Positions 33,623 through 43,948 are shown, counted from the stretch's first letter. The stretch is DNA of 64,000 nucleotides from Aotearoamyces nothofagi (GCA_015345905.1 JADDTR010000021.1:124001-188000), one strand, 5' to 3'. The notes: generated by a model from the sequence alone, not told the origin. Numbers and translations: made by a program.

Positions 33623-34858
33623 ATGGCTTCAAAGGGTCGGATAGGAATATTGGAATACCTCGTAGCTTCCACAGCCAAGTAAGTCTCGACACTCCTTGCG
33701 CAAGCAGCTGAAACACATACTTACCATTCCACAGCTTGCTGGAGTCGGGAAAATGGTCGGACCTCGAGATTCGATGCCACAAGAGGGTATTCAATGTGCA
33801 CTGCAGCTTAGTGTGCTCACGGTCGGAAGAGCTCATGGAAAGAGTAGAAGACCGATACTGCGTAGGAAGCTTCCCACAAGAATCATTGAGCCTGCTAACG
33901 CATCCAGTCGGGCAAGACATACAAAGCCAAGAAATGGATCGAGCTCGAAGACGAACCACCGGTCGTGGAAGCCATGATCACCTTCCTCTACAAGGGCGAC
34001 TACAGCGAGATCTCTCCCTGGGTATCCGCAGACCCGACCACCGACTCGGACGTCTCGTCGGAGAACGCAGCCGTCGCATACGTGCCCGACGCACCCGACC
34101 CCGACTATGAGCTCGCGACCGAGGACGCAGGCGACGATGCGTCGCGGTCCGAGTCGGGATCGTCGTCGGGCCTGGGGCCGGCAGAGGACGTGCCGAGATA
34201 CGACTTATCGTCGCCAACGACCTCACCCACGTCCGGGGCCATAGAAGACGACGAGACGTCGCGCGCACTCTCCGCCGACCCACTGCCGGAGATAGCAAGA
34301 GACGAGCCGCTGCTCTTCCACGCCAAGGTCTTCATCCTCGCTATAAAGTACGACCTCCCCCTCCTCAAAGAGCTGGCCGCCGTCAAGTACAGCGAGCTCG
34401 TCGAGGAGCGCTGGAGGAGCCAGGATTTCTCGCAGAGCGCAGAGCTGCTGTATGATCACACGCAGGCCAGCGATCGGCGCCTTCGCGACGTCGTTGCGCA
34501 GACGGCCAGGAACCATATTGCCGATCTCCTCCAGGCTCTGGATTTTGTAGATCTCTTCGAGAGTCATGGCAAGTTAGCGGTCGACGTCATGCGCTTGATG
34601 CAGCCGAGGAAAATCACTCACTATTCACCGTGGGGAGCGCAGCCCCTAGAACCGCCGCCAGATGTGATAGAAGATGGTATACCAGTGGCCGAAAATGGTA
34701 TACCAGCAGAGCCAACAGTGGAAGAGGAAACAGTGGAAGAGGCAACAGCGGAAGAGGCATCAGTTGAAGATGCGTTCCTTGTAAAAGAGAATTACTCTTG
34801 GGGTGGCTGGAACTCAAATCGAAAGAGGGGAAGGCAGAGCGTAATTGCTCGAGGCTAG
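33623..34858 (+). CDS. BTB/POZ-domain protein with acidic insert
   Basis: Exons 33623-33678, 33735-33861 and 33917-34858, with introns of 56 and 55 bases, give 374 residues; both junctions restore the BTB fold text (LLESGKWSDLEIRCHKRVFN ... DRYC-TYKAKKWIELEDEPP-VVEAMITFLYKGDYSE). After the first BTB half, an Asp/Glu/Ser-rich insert of about 85 residues (near 100-185) interrupts the domain, and the fold resumes at LLFHAKVFILAIKYDLPLLKELA, followed by the helical region ending near LFESHGKLAVDVMRLM. The C-terminus has short Glu-rich repeats (VEEETVEEATAEEAS). BTB proteins dimerise and often serve as Cullin-3 adaptors or transcription co-factors; no other domain is seen. The insert and its surroundings (about 33990-34560) are markedly GC-rich compared with the flanks. 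Confidence 0.85.
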
Positions 34859-35154
34859 GGGAGTTCTCCCGCTATCGGGTCATGCATATAGTGTCAGTAT
34901 GGTACCAATGTGCGTCTGAATCTGATAGTTTAACTTTGCTATTTCATGTTGTTTGACTAAACTCAGATGCCTGATCCCATTCCCTTTGAATAAATATGAC
35001 TCCAAAACAGTGTGGTATTACCGGGTGAGAAACAGAAATTATTTTCCTCGCCGCACATCCTAGTTGGAGATGTCGTCCATGGTGGACCTCCCCTGGTCCT
35101 AAATATGCCTCCAGCCCCCCATTAGTCTTGGCATTGTTGTTGGGCTTCCGATGC

Positions 35155-35613
35155 TTAGATCAAGATTGCCATCAGACCGGCAACGGCAGCTCCAATACCG
35201 GGCACAATTGCTGCTGCGGCGCCAGTAGCGACGGCGGCAGTTGTGGATGCAGTTGCACTAGAGGCTACGGTAGATGCAGCCGTTGTGACGCCAGTACCTG
35301 CTGCAGTGGCAGCTGATGTGACTGCAACGGCGCTCGAGATGGTGCAAGGGCAGTTGGTGATGGTGAGAGTAGTTGCCTCGGTGACAGTGTAGGTCTGGTT
35401 GTTCTGGACGACAGTCGTGGCAGCTGGGCAGTAGGTTGTGTATGCGGTAACAATCTAGTCCAGTTAGCATCCATCCCGTCCGCAGCACGGGGTAGACAGG
35501 CGAGAACATACCTCGGTGGTCCAGACAGTGCCATTGTCATATCTCTTGGCCTGGAGAGAGGCGCTGGCCAGAGAGAGGAGGCCGGAAACAGCCACGATGG
35601 ATTGGAACTTCAT
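35155..35613 (-). CDS. Small GPI-anchored cell-wall protein, single CPCT module
   Basis: Exons 35512-35613 and 35155-35454 with a 57-base intron (GTATGT...GGACTAG) give 133 residues. The signal peptide covers about residues 1-19 (MKFQSIVAVSGLLSLASAS). One module follows (TYCPAATTVVQNNQTYTV, then TEATTLTITNCPCT), matching both modules of the protein at 3772-4774, and the intron lies just before it, as in that gene. The rest is Ala/Thr/Ser/Val-rich, closing with a hydrophobic tail (IGAAVAGLMAILI) for GPI attachment. It is a small wall protein, probably O-glycosylated. Like its paralogue it is on the minus strand, has a TATA box 140 bases upstream and then a long gene-free, array-rich stretch. 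Confidence 0.85.
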
Positions 35614-35750
35614 GCTTGCGGGCAAAAAACGAGTGTGGTTTTTGAGATATTACGGATCGGTATAGACCTGGTGTGAGAATTTACGGATCTGGGGAAGCGA
35701 GAGAGGGTGAGGAGGAGAAGAGAGAGGGAGAGAGGAGAGGGTGACGAGTA

Positions 35751-35757
35751 CTTATAT
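35751..35757 (-). promoter_or_regulatory. TATA box of the cell-wall gene at 35155-35613
   Basis: On the minus strand it reads ATATAAG, about 140 bases before the ATG at 35613, followed by a strongly CT-rich leader (purine-rich on the + strand, 35695-35745). Confidence 0.55.
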
Positions 35758-35840
35758 GAGCTGATCGGATGGAAACAGGCGACGCAGAGGGCAGAGCAGG
35801 AGCAGGAGCAGATACGAGAAAGGATCCGCAATTAATTCAT

Positions 35841-35869
35841 GGTCAAGGATGGTCAAGGATGGTCAAGGG
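35841..35869. repeat. 10-nt tandem array (GGTCAAGGAT), 3 copies
   Basis: Units at 35841 and 35851 are perfect; the third (35861) differs at the end. Confidence 0.9.
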
Positions 35870-36342
35870 CGATCCAGGACATGCAAAAAGCAGCTGGGAA
35901 ACGCCCGGAGCAGCATATTCGCAGCGTCGTGAGGTGACCTTATTGGAGAGCGCCAGGGGCACGCGTGGACTCAGTGTGGTTACGCCGAAAGGGCGCTGGT
36001 ATGCTGCTGGTGTGTTTTGCTGGCTGATGCGCCATGCGCCACCCGCGCCGGCCGCCATGCGCCGTTGGTGTGCGAGGCCGCTGGGGCGGTGGGAAATGGC
36101 AAGGGACGGTGGCAGTGGGGACGCTGGGGAGCACACCACGCTGGATCAGAGCCGGGATAGCGAGCACCGCCAGGACCGGGTACCTGCAAACATCCATCTC
36201 AGCGCTGTGCTTGCACTGAGTGGACGGACGCGGACAGCGGGACGCTGGGTGGTGCTGTCTTAGAAGACGGCATTACTCATTGATTCATTGCCTGACTCGT
36301 GCTCGACGAGGGCGCTGTGCAGTTACTCTCAGCACTACAACT

Positions 36343-36367
36343 ACAGTACTGTACTGTACAGTACTGT
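36343..36367. repeat. Perfect inverted repeat, 12-bp arms with 1-nt loop
   Basis: ACAGTACTGTAC and GTACAGTACTGT are separated by one T. The same CTGTACTGTCC words recur at about 36682-36716, so this is part of a wider CTGTA/TACAG-rich patch. Confidence 0.85.
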
Positions 36368-36887
36368 CCTCTGCTTGCTGCGTAGCCCCGGTGCTGGAGG
36401 CCGGAGGGGCTCTGGGGAGCTGTGCAGCCCAGCAGGCCCGTCCACCAGGCAATCCATGCTGACTCGGCAGGCTCCGTGGGTGCTGTACAGTACCTGTCCA
36501 CTGCAACATCGCTAACCAACTGCTGTAACTACAGTACCTTGCCAGCTTCCCTTGGCCGCAACCTGGGGGCTTGCCGGCCTGCGGCTGCAGGCTTGTTTGT
36601 GCCTGGCTAATGTGCCTGAATCACAGCGGTCGCTGCAGTGATTGCCAGTAACTGCACAGTAACTGCAGTTACTACAGCAGCACTGTACTGTCCTGTACTG
36701 TACTGTCCTGTACTGCAGAGCCACCCCGCTGCCTTATACGACACGACACACACCTCCAGCACCTAGTCCCGGGCGCATCCTTGGTCCTTCAGGGTCCGCA
36801 TCCTTTAATGACGCTGCCGTCTCAGGGGCCGTGGCTGGGCAGCCGCTGAGCCGGCGGGACTGGCCCTGGAGGACGAGTCCTGTCTTG

Positions 36888-36970
36888 TCCTGTCCTGTCC
36901 TGTCCTGTCCTGTCCTGTCCTGTCCTGTCCTGTCCTGTCCTGCAGTTCTGTTCTGTTCTGTTTTGTTCTG
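36888..36970. repeat. (TGTCC)n array passing into (TTCTG)n
   Basis: About eleven 5-nt TGTCC units end at 36940 and are followed by CAG and about five TTCTG/TTTTG units. The unit length equals half of the 10-nt unit seen elsewhere. Confidence 0.95.
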
Positions 36971-37314
36971 CCAATGCACATGTGCTGTCGGCACACTGCC
37001 GTACGTTGCTGCTGGCCTGCTCCTGAAAACAACAACACCTCCAGCACAGCGTCAGCAGTCCGTGGGGCCATTCGCCTGCCCTCCCTGTGCCCGGCAATCA
37101 ACCCAGCATTTCTGGGGCTCTTCTGACAGGGAAGGCGCCCGTCGGCCGTGATAAGAATAGCAACTGATCATCAAACCGCGATCCAATCGATTCCAGAAGG
37201 ACGGCTTGCAGTGGAGAAGCTGGCCTGGAGCTGGCCTGGACACCCGGACGCCCCAGGGAGTGCGTACGTACTGCCACATCCCCTTTGCCTCCCGACCCAC
37301 CGAATTTCCATTCC

Positions 37315-37350
37315 TGCCACCAATGCCACCAATGCCACCAATGCCACCAG
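37315..37350. repeat. 9-nt tandem array (TGCCACCAA), 4 copies
   Basis: Nearly perfect units; the last reads TGCCACCAG. Confidence 0.9.
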
Positions 37351-38768
37351 GATTGCCTTTGCGAGACAGTGACAGGTTGTTTATTTCCCGAGAGGCGAGG
37401 CGAGACGAGACACCTGCAGGGAGAGACGCGTCGCTATGCAAATGTCCTGTGCTTCCGAGGAATCCATCTATCCGCCTATACACCCGTTTGTTGTGTACCC
37501 GGCAGCATTCACCATGCCACCGGCTGGCGAATCGAGGATTCTTCTCTGTGATTTCGGCTCGAAGCATTCCACCAAACGCGCAAGACGTTATTGCAATCAC
37601 CATACAAAAGGGAGCTCCTCCCTCTCCTCTGACATATTCCTGGTGGTCCTTTTACACATACTTACTAGTATCTACCTTATGTCGTCTTATCTAGTCTTAT
37701 CCACTAATGGAATGCCTGACGTCAGTTCCAACTCTTAGTAAACCTTCCTACAGTGCTACTGTCTGCTGTACAAGTTCATGTCTTGGTTTGCCAGCCCTAT
37801 CCAGGATCTTTCAAGACCTGCGCAAACTAGGTGCTGTGCTGTACCTGTTTCGACTCTCCCTATCGCCGACGATTTCTGTGCCGACTTGCCCATACCCCAT
37901 AAGTATGGCTTTCACCAATCCGGGTCATTGAGGATGGCACAGCCACACAAGGCGCACCTTCCAAGCCCTCTTTATTCCTGCAACCGGCCAGCGCAGCATT
38001 GATGTCGGCTGCCCTGCCCCATTCTAAACTGTAGCTGTCTGCGGCTCCACCTCTACGTCGGAGATAGGTATCTTGATAAGAAAAGAGCTCCAAAGGCGCT
38101 TGTCCTGACTGCACCTACCCCGAGGCCCGTTGCAGCATCATTAAAACCTGCTGAGTCTCTTAGGCCGAGCATCGGCCGGCGGAACCAGCCGAGTGTCGGC
38201 CGGCGACAGATAGCATAAGCGATCCGATTCATGTCCTCCAAGACCGAGACTGTGCTTGATTGATTGTATGGGAAAGCCGAGGTGTAATGCGGGCCTCGAT
38301 AAGTGATTTGCGTCTCGTGGTCAAATATACAGAGCTTAGCTTGCGGCTTGTAGGATCATGACGATGATTTGGCAAGGCTGTCTCTCTAGGACCACCTACC
38401 TGCCGATCTAAGGTCGATAGTTGGAGGCCGCGTATACTTCCTTGATTGTGACCCCGGAGAATAGATACGCTGGAGGTTGTCTTAGTAGGATTCACGAAAA
38501 ACTAACTTGGTATGCTCTAAGAGCTTGATATTCACTAACGCCAAATTCAACATCATAGACGGAACCTAAATATCACTGACTGCTCTCCTTGGTCTCTGCA
38601 GCCCCTGCAGATGAGAAAGCGAGATCCATATCATGGGTGATTATGATAAACTGGGCATGCAGCTGGCTGACCAACCTCTGTTGCTTGAAGCTTTTGAGAC
38701 GAGTAAAATCTCTGGCCACTCTGTCTGTCATTTTACAGCGGACACTTCCCGATAGCAAGCTTACTTTC

Positions 38769-39635
38769 GGTGACAAAATGTCCAATGACCGCGAGAAGGC
38801 TCTCGGTGACAAAGTGCTCAACGGCCACGAGAAGACTTTCGGTGACAGTATATTTTACAAGCACGACAATACTAGTGACAGTACAGCCCAACAGTAAGGC
38901 GAGTAGTAAAAAGTACTCAGCTATTTCTCCTTCGTCGTTGGCTACACCGACTTGTTGGGCTAAGTATATGAAGGACTAACTGAGACTCAATCCATATATA
39001 TATAAAGATCTCACTAGCATCACTTAGACTATAGATCGATATACTGTATCCCAGTAACGAAACAGCAGACGACTGTGAGAAGACTTTCGGCGACAACATA
39101 TCCCACGAGCACGATAAAAACATTTCTCACGACACGACAACACTAGTGACAATATAGCCCACCAGTAAAGATGGGCAGTCAGAAATGCTCGGCCACCTCT
39201 CCCTCGTCGTCAGCTACGCCGACTTGTTGGGTTGAGCATGCAAGAGACTGGCTGAGACTCAAAATATATATATAAAGATCTCACTAGCGTCAATTATAGA
39301 ACGACAGACTATATTCCGGTGACGAAACAGCAGATGACCGCGAGAAGACTTCCGGTGACAATATCTCACGACACGACAATACTAGTGACAATGCAGCCCA
39401 GCAGTTAAGATGGGCAGTCGGAAATGCTCGGCCACCTCTCCCTCCTCGTCAGCTACGCCGACTTGTTGGGTTGAACATGTAAGAGACTGGCTGAGACTCA
39501 ACATGTATACATATATATAAAGATCTCATTGGCGTGAATTAGACTCCAGAAATCAGACTATGGAACGACAGACTGTATCCCAGCGACGGAACAGCAGGCA
39601 GCCGCGAGAAGAGCAATCTGTAGCAGAACATATTA
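38769..39635. repeat. Satellite of 3.4 copies, unit about 240-270 bp, with a TATA-like core
   Basis: Landmark words recur in order: GACCGCGAGAAG..., CACGACAATACTAGTGACA, GCTAC-x-CCGACTTGTTGGG at 38941, 39213 and 39452 (spacings 272 and 239), TGAGACTCAA, and TATATATATAAAGATCTCA at about 38996, 39266 and 39512 (spacings about 270 and 246), then CGACAGACT-x-TAT. A fourth copy starts at about 39578 and breaks off after some 55 bases. Copies 2 and 3 are closer to each other than to copy 1. Inside copy 1, a 36-nt unit (GGTGACAAA... at 38769, 38805, 38841) is itself repeated three times. I do not recognise the family. Confidence 0.88.
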
Positions 39636-40115
39636 CAAGGATCTTAGGAGGTTTTATGGCTGTCCCTATGAAATTCAAACTCATGTCTCCTGTTCTACGG
39701 GATCCACGAATATGTATAACGGCGAATTGGAAGTCGTGATATGAAGCTCAACTGTTGTGGGTGGGTTTGGCAATGCAGAGTAGAAACCTCTGTTGACCGG
39801 CTAAAATAAATTAAAATTTCGATATAGTCTTTAGGACATAGGCCATATTCCGAGATACTTAGCAAGGTTTGAGATTGACAGTTCTTGGTGAACATGGCTT
39901 GATGTTTAGTTCAGGTGCTAAAGCCCGGTTTATCCATCTGGGAAACGATAAAATATCAAAACCGCCATATCGTGCATAAAGATATAAATCCATACAAGAG
40001 CCCCGAGATGCAATGGGCCACTATTATCATTGAGAATGTAGGCTCCTGGCAATGCGTATTTGCATTGCCAATTCCATAAACGCCGACGAATGCATACATA
40101 GATATACACTTTCCA
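39636..40115. other. Intergenic, no gene seen
   Basis: 480 bases between the satellite and the 3' end of the bL19m gene; nothing recognisable. Confidence 0.5.
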
Positions 40116-40894
40116 TCACTTCTTGCCCTTGGCCTTCTTTCGCCCACCCTTCTTATCGTCCTTTTCGCCGCTCCGGAGAGCAGATCTTTGTCTCTGGTAC
40201 TGCAGGACGATGCCTTGCACACTGCCCATATCATGCTTAGGTTTCCGCAAATACGTCAACCTCGCCCTTCTAGCCCTCTTCTCGCGTCTCTGGACAACCT
40301 CAATACCCTCCACATTCGGCGAATAGATCTTATACCACATTTCCACACCGACCCTAGTCAGCTCGTTCCTTAACAGTATTCCGGTTTCGACGCCGCGGCG
40401 TCTGATATTGATGCACACTCCAGCGAATGGGTCTCCGTTCTTTTGTCGGACAAGAAGGATATCGCCTACGTTGGCAGCTTCGGGGTTTGTGCGACTGAAG
40501 AGTAATGAGCGCGCGCCCGTGGGGTCCAGGATGGAGATCTGAGTCTTGTGGAGTTCTGAGATGGGGTCTTTGAACTTGGCGGCTGGGGAGGGAGGTGGTG
40601 GGAATGACTTGATCTTTTTGTTGACTAAGAATGGTTAGCCAGGACATCATCATTCAAGTCGTCCCAATTGGATAGCATTTAACAATTTGGGGGGATAGTT
40701 CAAGGTTCAGGGAGATTGTGCGTACTGTGAGGTTGGGTGGACGTTGTTAAAGAGGTTGGTAGCGGTTGTAGACTTGCTGGTGTTGAACGATGATATGTGG
40801 TCAGCGATCTTGCTGCAGCCTTCTGCTGCCGAGAATGCCGTAGCAGAGACTTCCAGCAGCTCAATGGCCGCATAGTGGATGTGATGGATGCCAT
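40116..40894 (-). CDS. IMG1: Mitochondrial ribosomal protein bL19m
   Basis: Exons 40726-40894 and 40116-40624, with a 101-base intron, give 225 residues. The N-terminus is Arg/Ser-rich without acidic residues (MASITSTMRPLSCWKSLLRH), fitting a mitochondrial targeting sequence. The L19 core follows: DPISELHKTQ, NVGDILLVRQKNGDPFAGV, then INIRRRGVETGILLRNEL, VEMWYKIYSPNVEGIEVVQR and RRARLTYLRKPKHD. The C-terminus is a Lys/Gly-rich tail (KKGGRKKAKGKK). bL19m sits at the subunit interface of the mitochondrial large subunit. It starts 216 bp from another mitochondrial gene transcribed the other way. Confidence 0.93.
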
Positions 40895-41110
40895 TGTGCT
40901 GAGATATCGAAGTCTGAATGCTGGATGATCTGAGCTCCGGTTGATGCTGGCGATGTTCAAAAGTTTCGCCCCACTTTTGGCGATATTGCCGACTGGGGCT
41001 ACACCGCCCAAATGATGACCGAGATATTGGCGCATTTATTGACAGAGGACGGAAAGTGTGCTCTCGCAATTGTCTTTATACATCAGGTCATTTGATCAAT
41101 TGGTGATACA
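40895..41110. promoter_or_regulatory. Compact 216-bp divergent promoter of two mitochondrial genes
   Basis: The start codons at 40894 (minus) and 41111 (plus) face away from each other with 216 bp between. No TATA box is seen, as is common for such genes. The spacing suggests joint control. Confidence 0.5.
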
Positions 41111-42295
41111 ATGTCAAGCAGATGTCTTACCAGAGCACTTCGCTGCAGCGAATGCAACGTAAAAGCTGTTGCTCGAGGTCTCCCAAGTCAGCGCCGTACC
41201 TTTACAAGCTCAGCACCTTCCCAAAGACACGGTAAGATGCGTCAATGATTCTAAATAAAACATCCAAGCTGATATAGTGCAGGTGCCGTTCCAACATTCG
41301 CAGAGACTTCTTCGCCCGAACTCGACAGCCTCCTGTCTACTTTCCGGAATACAGTTTTCCTTCCCGCACATCTCTCAAAAGCGCATCAAGATCTCGTATA
41401 CGGGAAACGGAATCGTAAAGTCCTTGAAGAAGACCCGGTCAATGTGGAGATCTCTGGCGAGGAGTTTCGATTGCACTATGTGGACAGGACGACAGACCAG
41501 CCAGGTACCTATAAAGGTCTATTCGAGGCCGTTTCTCTCATGAAGGATAAGAAAGATTGGGACAACCTTCCGGTTATCCTTGAAGGACTCAAAACTGCCG
41601 GGCGTAAGCTGAAGCTGCAGTACTTGGAGAAACTGGTCCGAAAGGCAGGACAAGCCGGTCGACAGGACATCATCATCGAATGTGCAAGGAGAGTGTCCAA
41701 AACTGGATTCTCTATGAGGGATCACGAACTTGTCCGTCAAATTATGTGGTGGATTCAATTTAAGGCGCTATCGAACAACTGGGATGCCAGGGAAACTAAA
41801 AAGGCTTTTACACTGGCGGAACAGGTTTCCGTTTTGCTAGAAGACAAGAGGCATTCTGGAGACAAGGTCGTACATGGCCAGGCGGATGCTAGAGTTCGGC
41901 CAGAAGTCATTGGAGTTCTTTTGCAATTGGCTGCTGCCCAAGACAAGATTCTAGGAGGGAAAGATGCTGATGGAAAAGTCGAGACTTATGCCGAAAGGTT
42001 GATAGGGTCTATGTCTGCAGGTGTTGACTTCCACGATGGTCTACCTGCGGCACAAGGTTGGTATGCTAGGAACGAGTTGCTTTGCAGGATTTCACCCATT
42101 TTACATGGTATCAGAACGGCAATTGAGATTCTTGACCCAAAGTCTACTACAGTCACCGAGCTAAAATCGATCGAGACGGCATTATCTGCCGAGGCTTCCA
42201 ACGAGCGCCAGCTTCTCGTGCAGGAGTTACCAGAAGGATCTTCTCCTCTGGGCCTTTGGTGTTACGATCAAACGACGAATTCATCAAAGACGTAG
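41111..42295 (+). CDS. Probable mitochondrial protein, possibly large-subunit ribosomal protein mL50-like
   Basis: Exons 41111-41231 and 41283-42295 with a 51-base intron (GTAAGA...TGCAG) give 377 residues. The first 40 are Arg/Ser/Cys-rich without acidic residues until residue 14 (MSSRCLTRALRCSECNVKA), ending in QRRTFTSSAPSQRH, a usual matrix-targeting and cleavage pattern. The body begins ETSSPELDSLLSTFRNTVFL, then ISGEEFRLHYVDRT, YKGLFEAVSLMKDKKDWDNL and a helical region similar in layout to fungal MRPL13/mL50-type proteins; that identification is from memory and uncertain. The shared promoter with bL19m supports a role in mitochondrial translation. Its 3' end lies 59 bp from that of the next, convergent gene. 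Confidence 0.75.
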
Positions 42296-42354
42296 GTGAA
42301 GAGTCAACTACTCAGTCTGCGAGCTTGAAGCTGTACCAACTTGTATTTTTAGAC

Positions 42355-43543
42355 TTAAGGTAGAACTATGTACTTTTCCAAGTGTTTTGGTATAGCGTCT
42401 AGGAGCTTCTTCTCCGTCAACCACTTCTTCGAGAACAAACGATCGGCATATCGATATGCACCATCGCAAAGAATAGTAACAATGGTGTTGCCTTTACCAA
42501 GCTTCTCCGCAATTTCCTTAGCGGCAGCGACATTTAAGCATGAGCTAGCTCCCAAGTATAAGCCTTCCTCATCTAAACATCTATAAACCATGAGGATGCT
42601 CTGCTCGTCGGGGATAAACAATGAACCATCGAGCAAATCAATATCTGGCTTCAAGTTGTCGGTAATACGCCCCTGGCCAATACCCTCTGTAATACTTGAT
42701 CCAGTCCGATTGTTCAATTTCCCTCCAGATTCAATGTATGAGTGTAAGACGCTGCCTGGCGGATCCGCCAAATAAGACTTAACCTTCCCATCTGAAACAG
42801 TTTTTAGATATCGTGTGATACCTGCCAGCGTCCCACCAGTACCAGTAGCACAGGTGAAGGCATTGATTTTGCCCTTTGTTTGTGCCCATATTTCGGGCCC
42901 AGTGGTTTCAATATGTGCTTGTCTGTTCGCAATGTTATCGAATTGGTTCGTCCACACTGCGTTATCCAGTCTTTCAGCATGTCTCTTGGCTTGATGATTG
43001 TAATTATCTGGATTGTCAAAGGCCACTGCTGGCACGGGGTATACCTCGGCGCCGAGAAGTCGTAATAAATCAATTTTGCCTTGCGATTGGGTATTTGGCA
43101 TATAAATGACCAGTTTGTACCCCTTTGACCGGCAGACGTGAGCAAGACCGATCCCAGTGTTTCCAGCAGTTCCCTCAACAACAGTTCCACCAGGTTTTAA
43201 TAATCCCTTTTCTTCAGCATCTTTTACGACATAAAGAGCAGCACGGTCCTTGACAGATCCTCCCGGGTTCATAAATTCCGCCTTCCCGAGAACTTCGCAG
43301 CCGGTCTCTTCTGAAAGGCGATTGAGTCGTATCAATGGAGTATTGCCAATTGCTACAAACGCGGATTAGTAGGAGCTCATTGGCAGCATATCCATTCCTC
43401 AACTGACCGCCAACTAGACCTTTCACTACACCCTGAGCTTTTGAGACATTGATGCCATATGGATTGTGCCCCTCCATTTGCGCAAGAGTCTCAGCCGCCC
43501 GCCATGCAGTTGTGGTAAACCGTCGAGCTCCCAGTCTGAACAT
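42355..43543 (-). CDS. MCY1: Mitochondrial cysteine synthase-like PLP enzyme
   Basis: Exons 43408-43543 and 42355-43352 with a 55-base intron (GTCAGT...TTGTAG) give 377 residues. [20 protein letters not shown] is a clear mitochondrial presequence. The fold-II PLP core follows: [28 protein letters not shown] with the PLP lysine at residue 80, [16 protein letters not shown] as the substrate loop, and [17 protein letters not shown] as the phosphate loop. EGTAGNTG in place of the usual TSGNTG is characteristic of the fungal mitochondrial Mcy1/Cys12 branch, which makes cysteine from O-acetylserine or related substrates. All catalytic parts are present. Confidence 0.9.
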
Positions 43544-43948
43544 GGCTATGTCTTAACAAGCTATAGCGAAGAATCGCTCCTTAATGTCGAACCCGACAAA
43601 GCCGTCACAGTGCGGTATGTCTCCGCCATATGTCTTATCTAATCGCTCACGCTAGCCTTATTGGGCGAAATGTAAACACATATCATATTCTTCATGGATA
43701 GGTAACTACACTGTAAACATCATCCAGCGATTGCTAATGAACGCACACGTGTAGCACCGTCTATTCGCTGTTGTATATCAAAAAGCCGAATTGGGTTTCC
43801 TTTCAAATTTTGTACTCCTTCAGTATCGCGTTATTCAAAGTAGCGCGACTTGGCCAACACAAAACACCGTCCGGATATCTGCACAACATTGATAGTCTGA
43901 CTATCTCGCACCATTCTACTGCTTGTCACTACTCCCATCCGTTACAAC
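43544..43948. promoter_or_regulatory. Divergent promoter between cysteine synthase and YCG1
   Basis: 405 bp between two outward-facing starts. A CACACGTGTAGC word occurs at about 43744-43755 (CACGTG core). No clear TATA box is seen. Confidence 0.4.

Larger units (their letters stand above)
35760..38768. other. 3-kb gene-free stretch with tandem arrays and inverted repeats
   Basis: GC-rich up to about 37.4 kb, with several short tandem arrays and one long perfect inverted repeat (listed separately). Open frames overlap on both strands and are low-complexity. Between 37.7 and 38.77 kb no gene or repeat family is recognisable, apart from a direct repeat of GCCGAG-x-x-TCGGCCGGCG near 38161-38203. 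The layout mirrors the 5-12 kb stretch: upstream of a minus-strand GPI-anchored wall gene. Confidence 0.6.

Noticed and set aside
38769-39200. Self-cleaving ribozyme (hammerhead-like CTGANGA/GAAA words in the satellite)
   Set aside because: GAAA-like words occur, but the required core and stems could not be paired.
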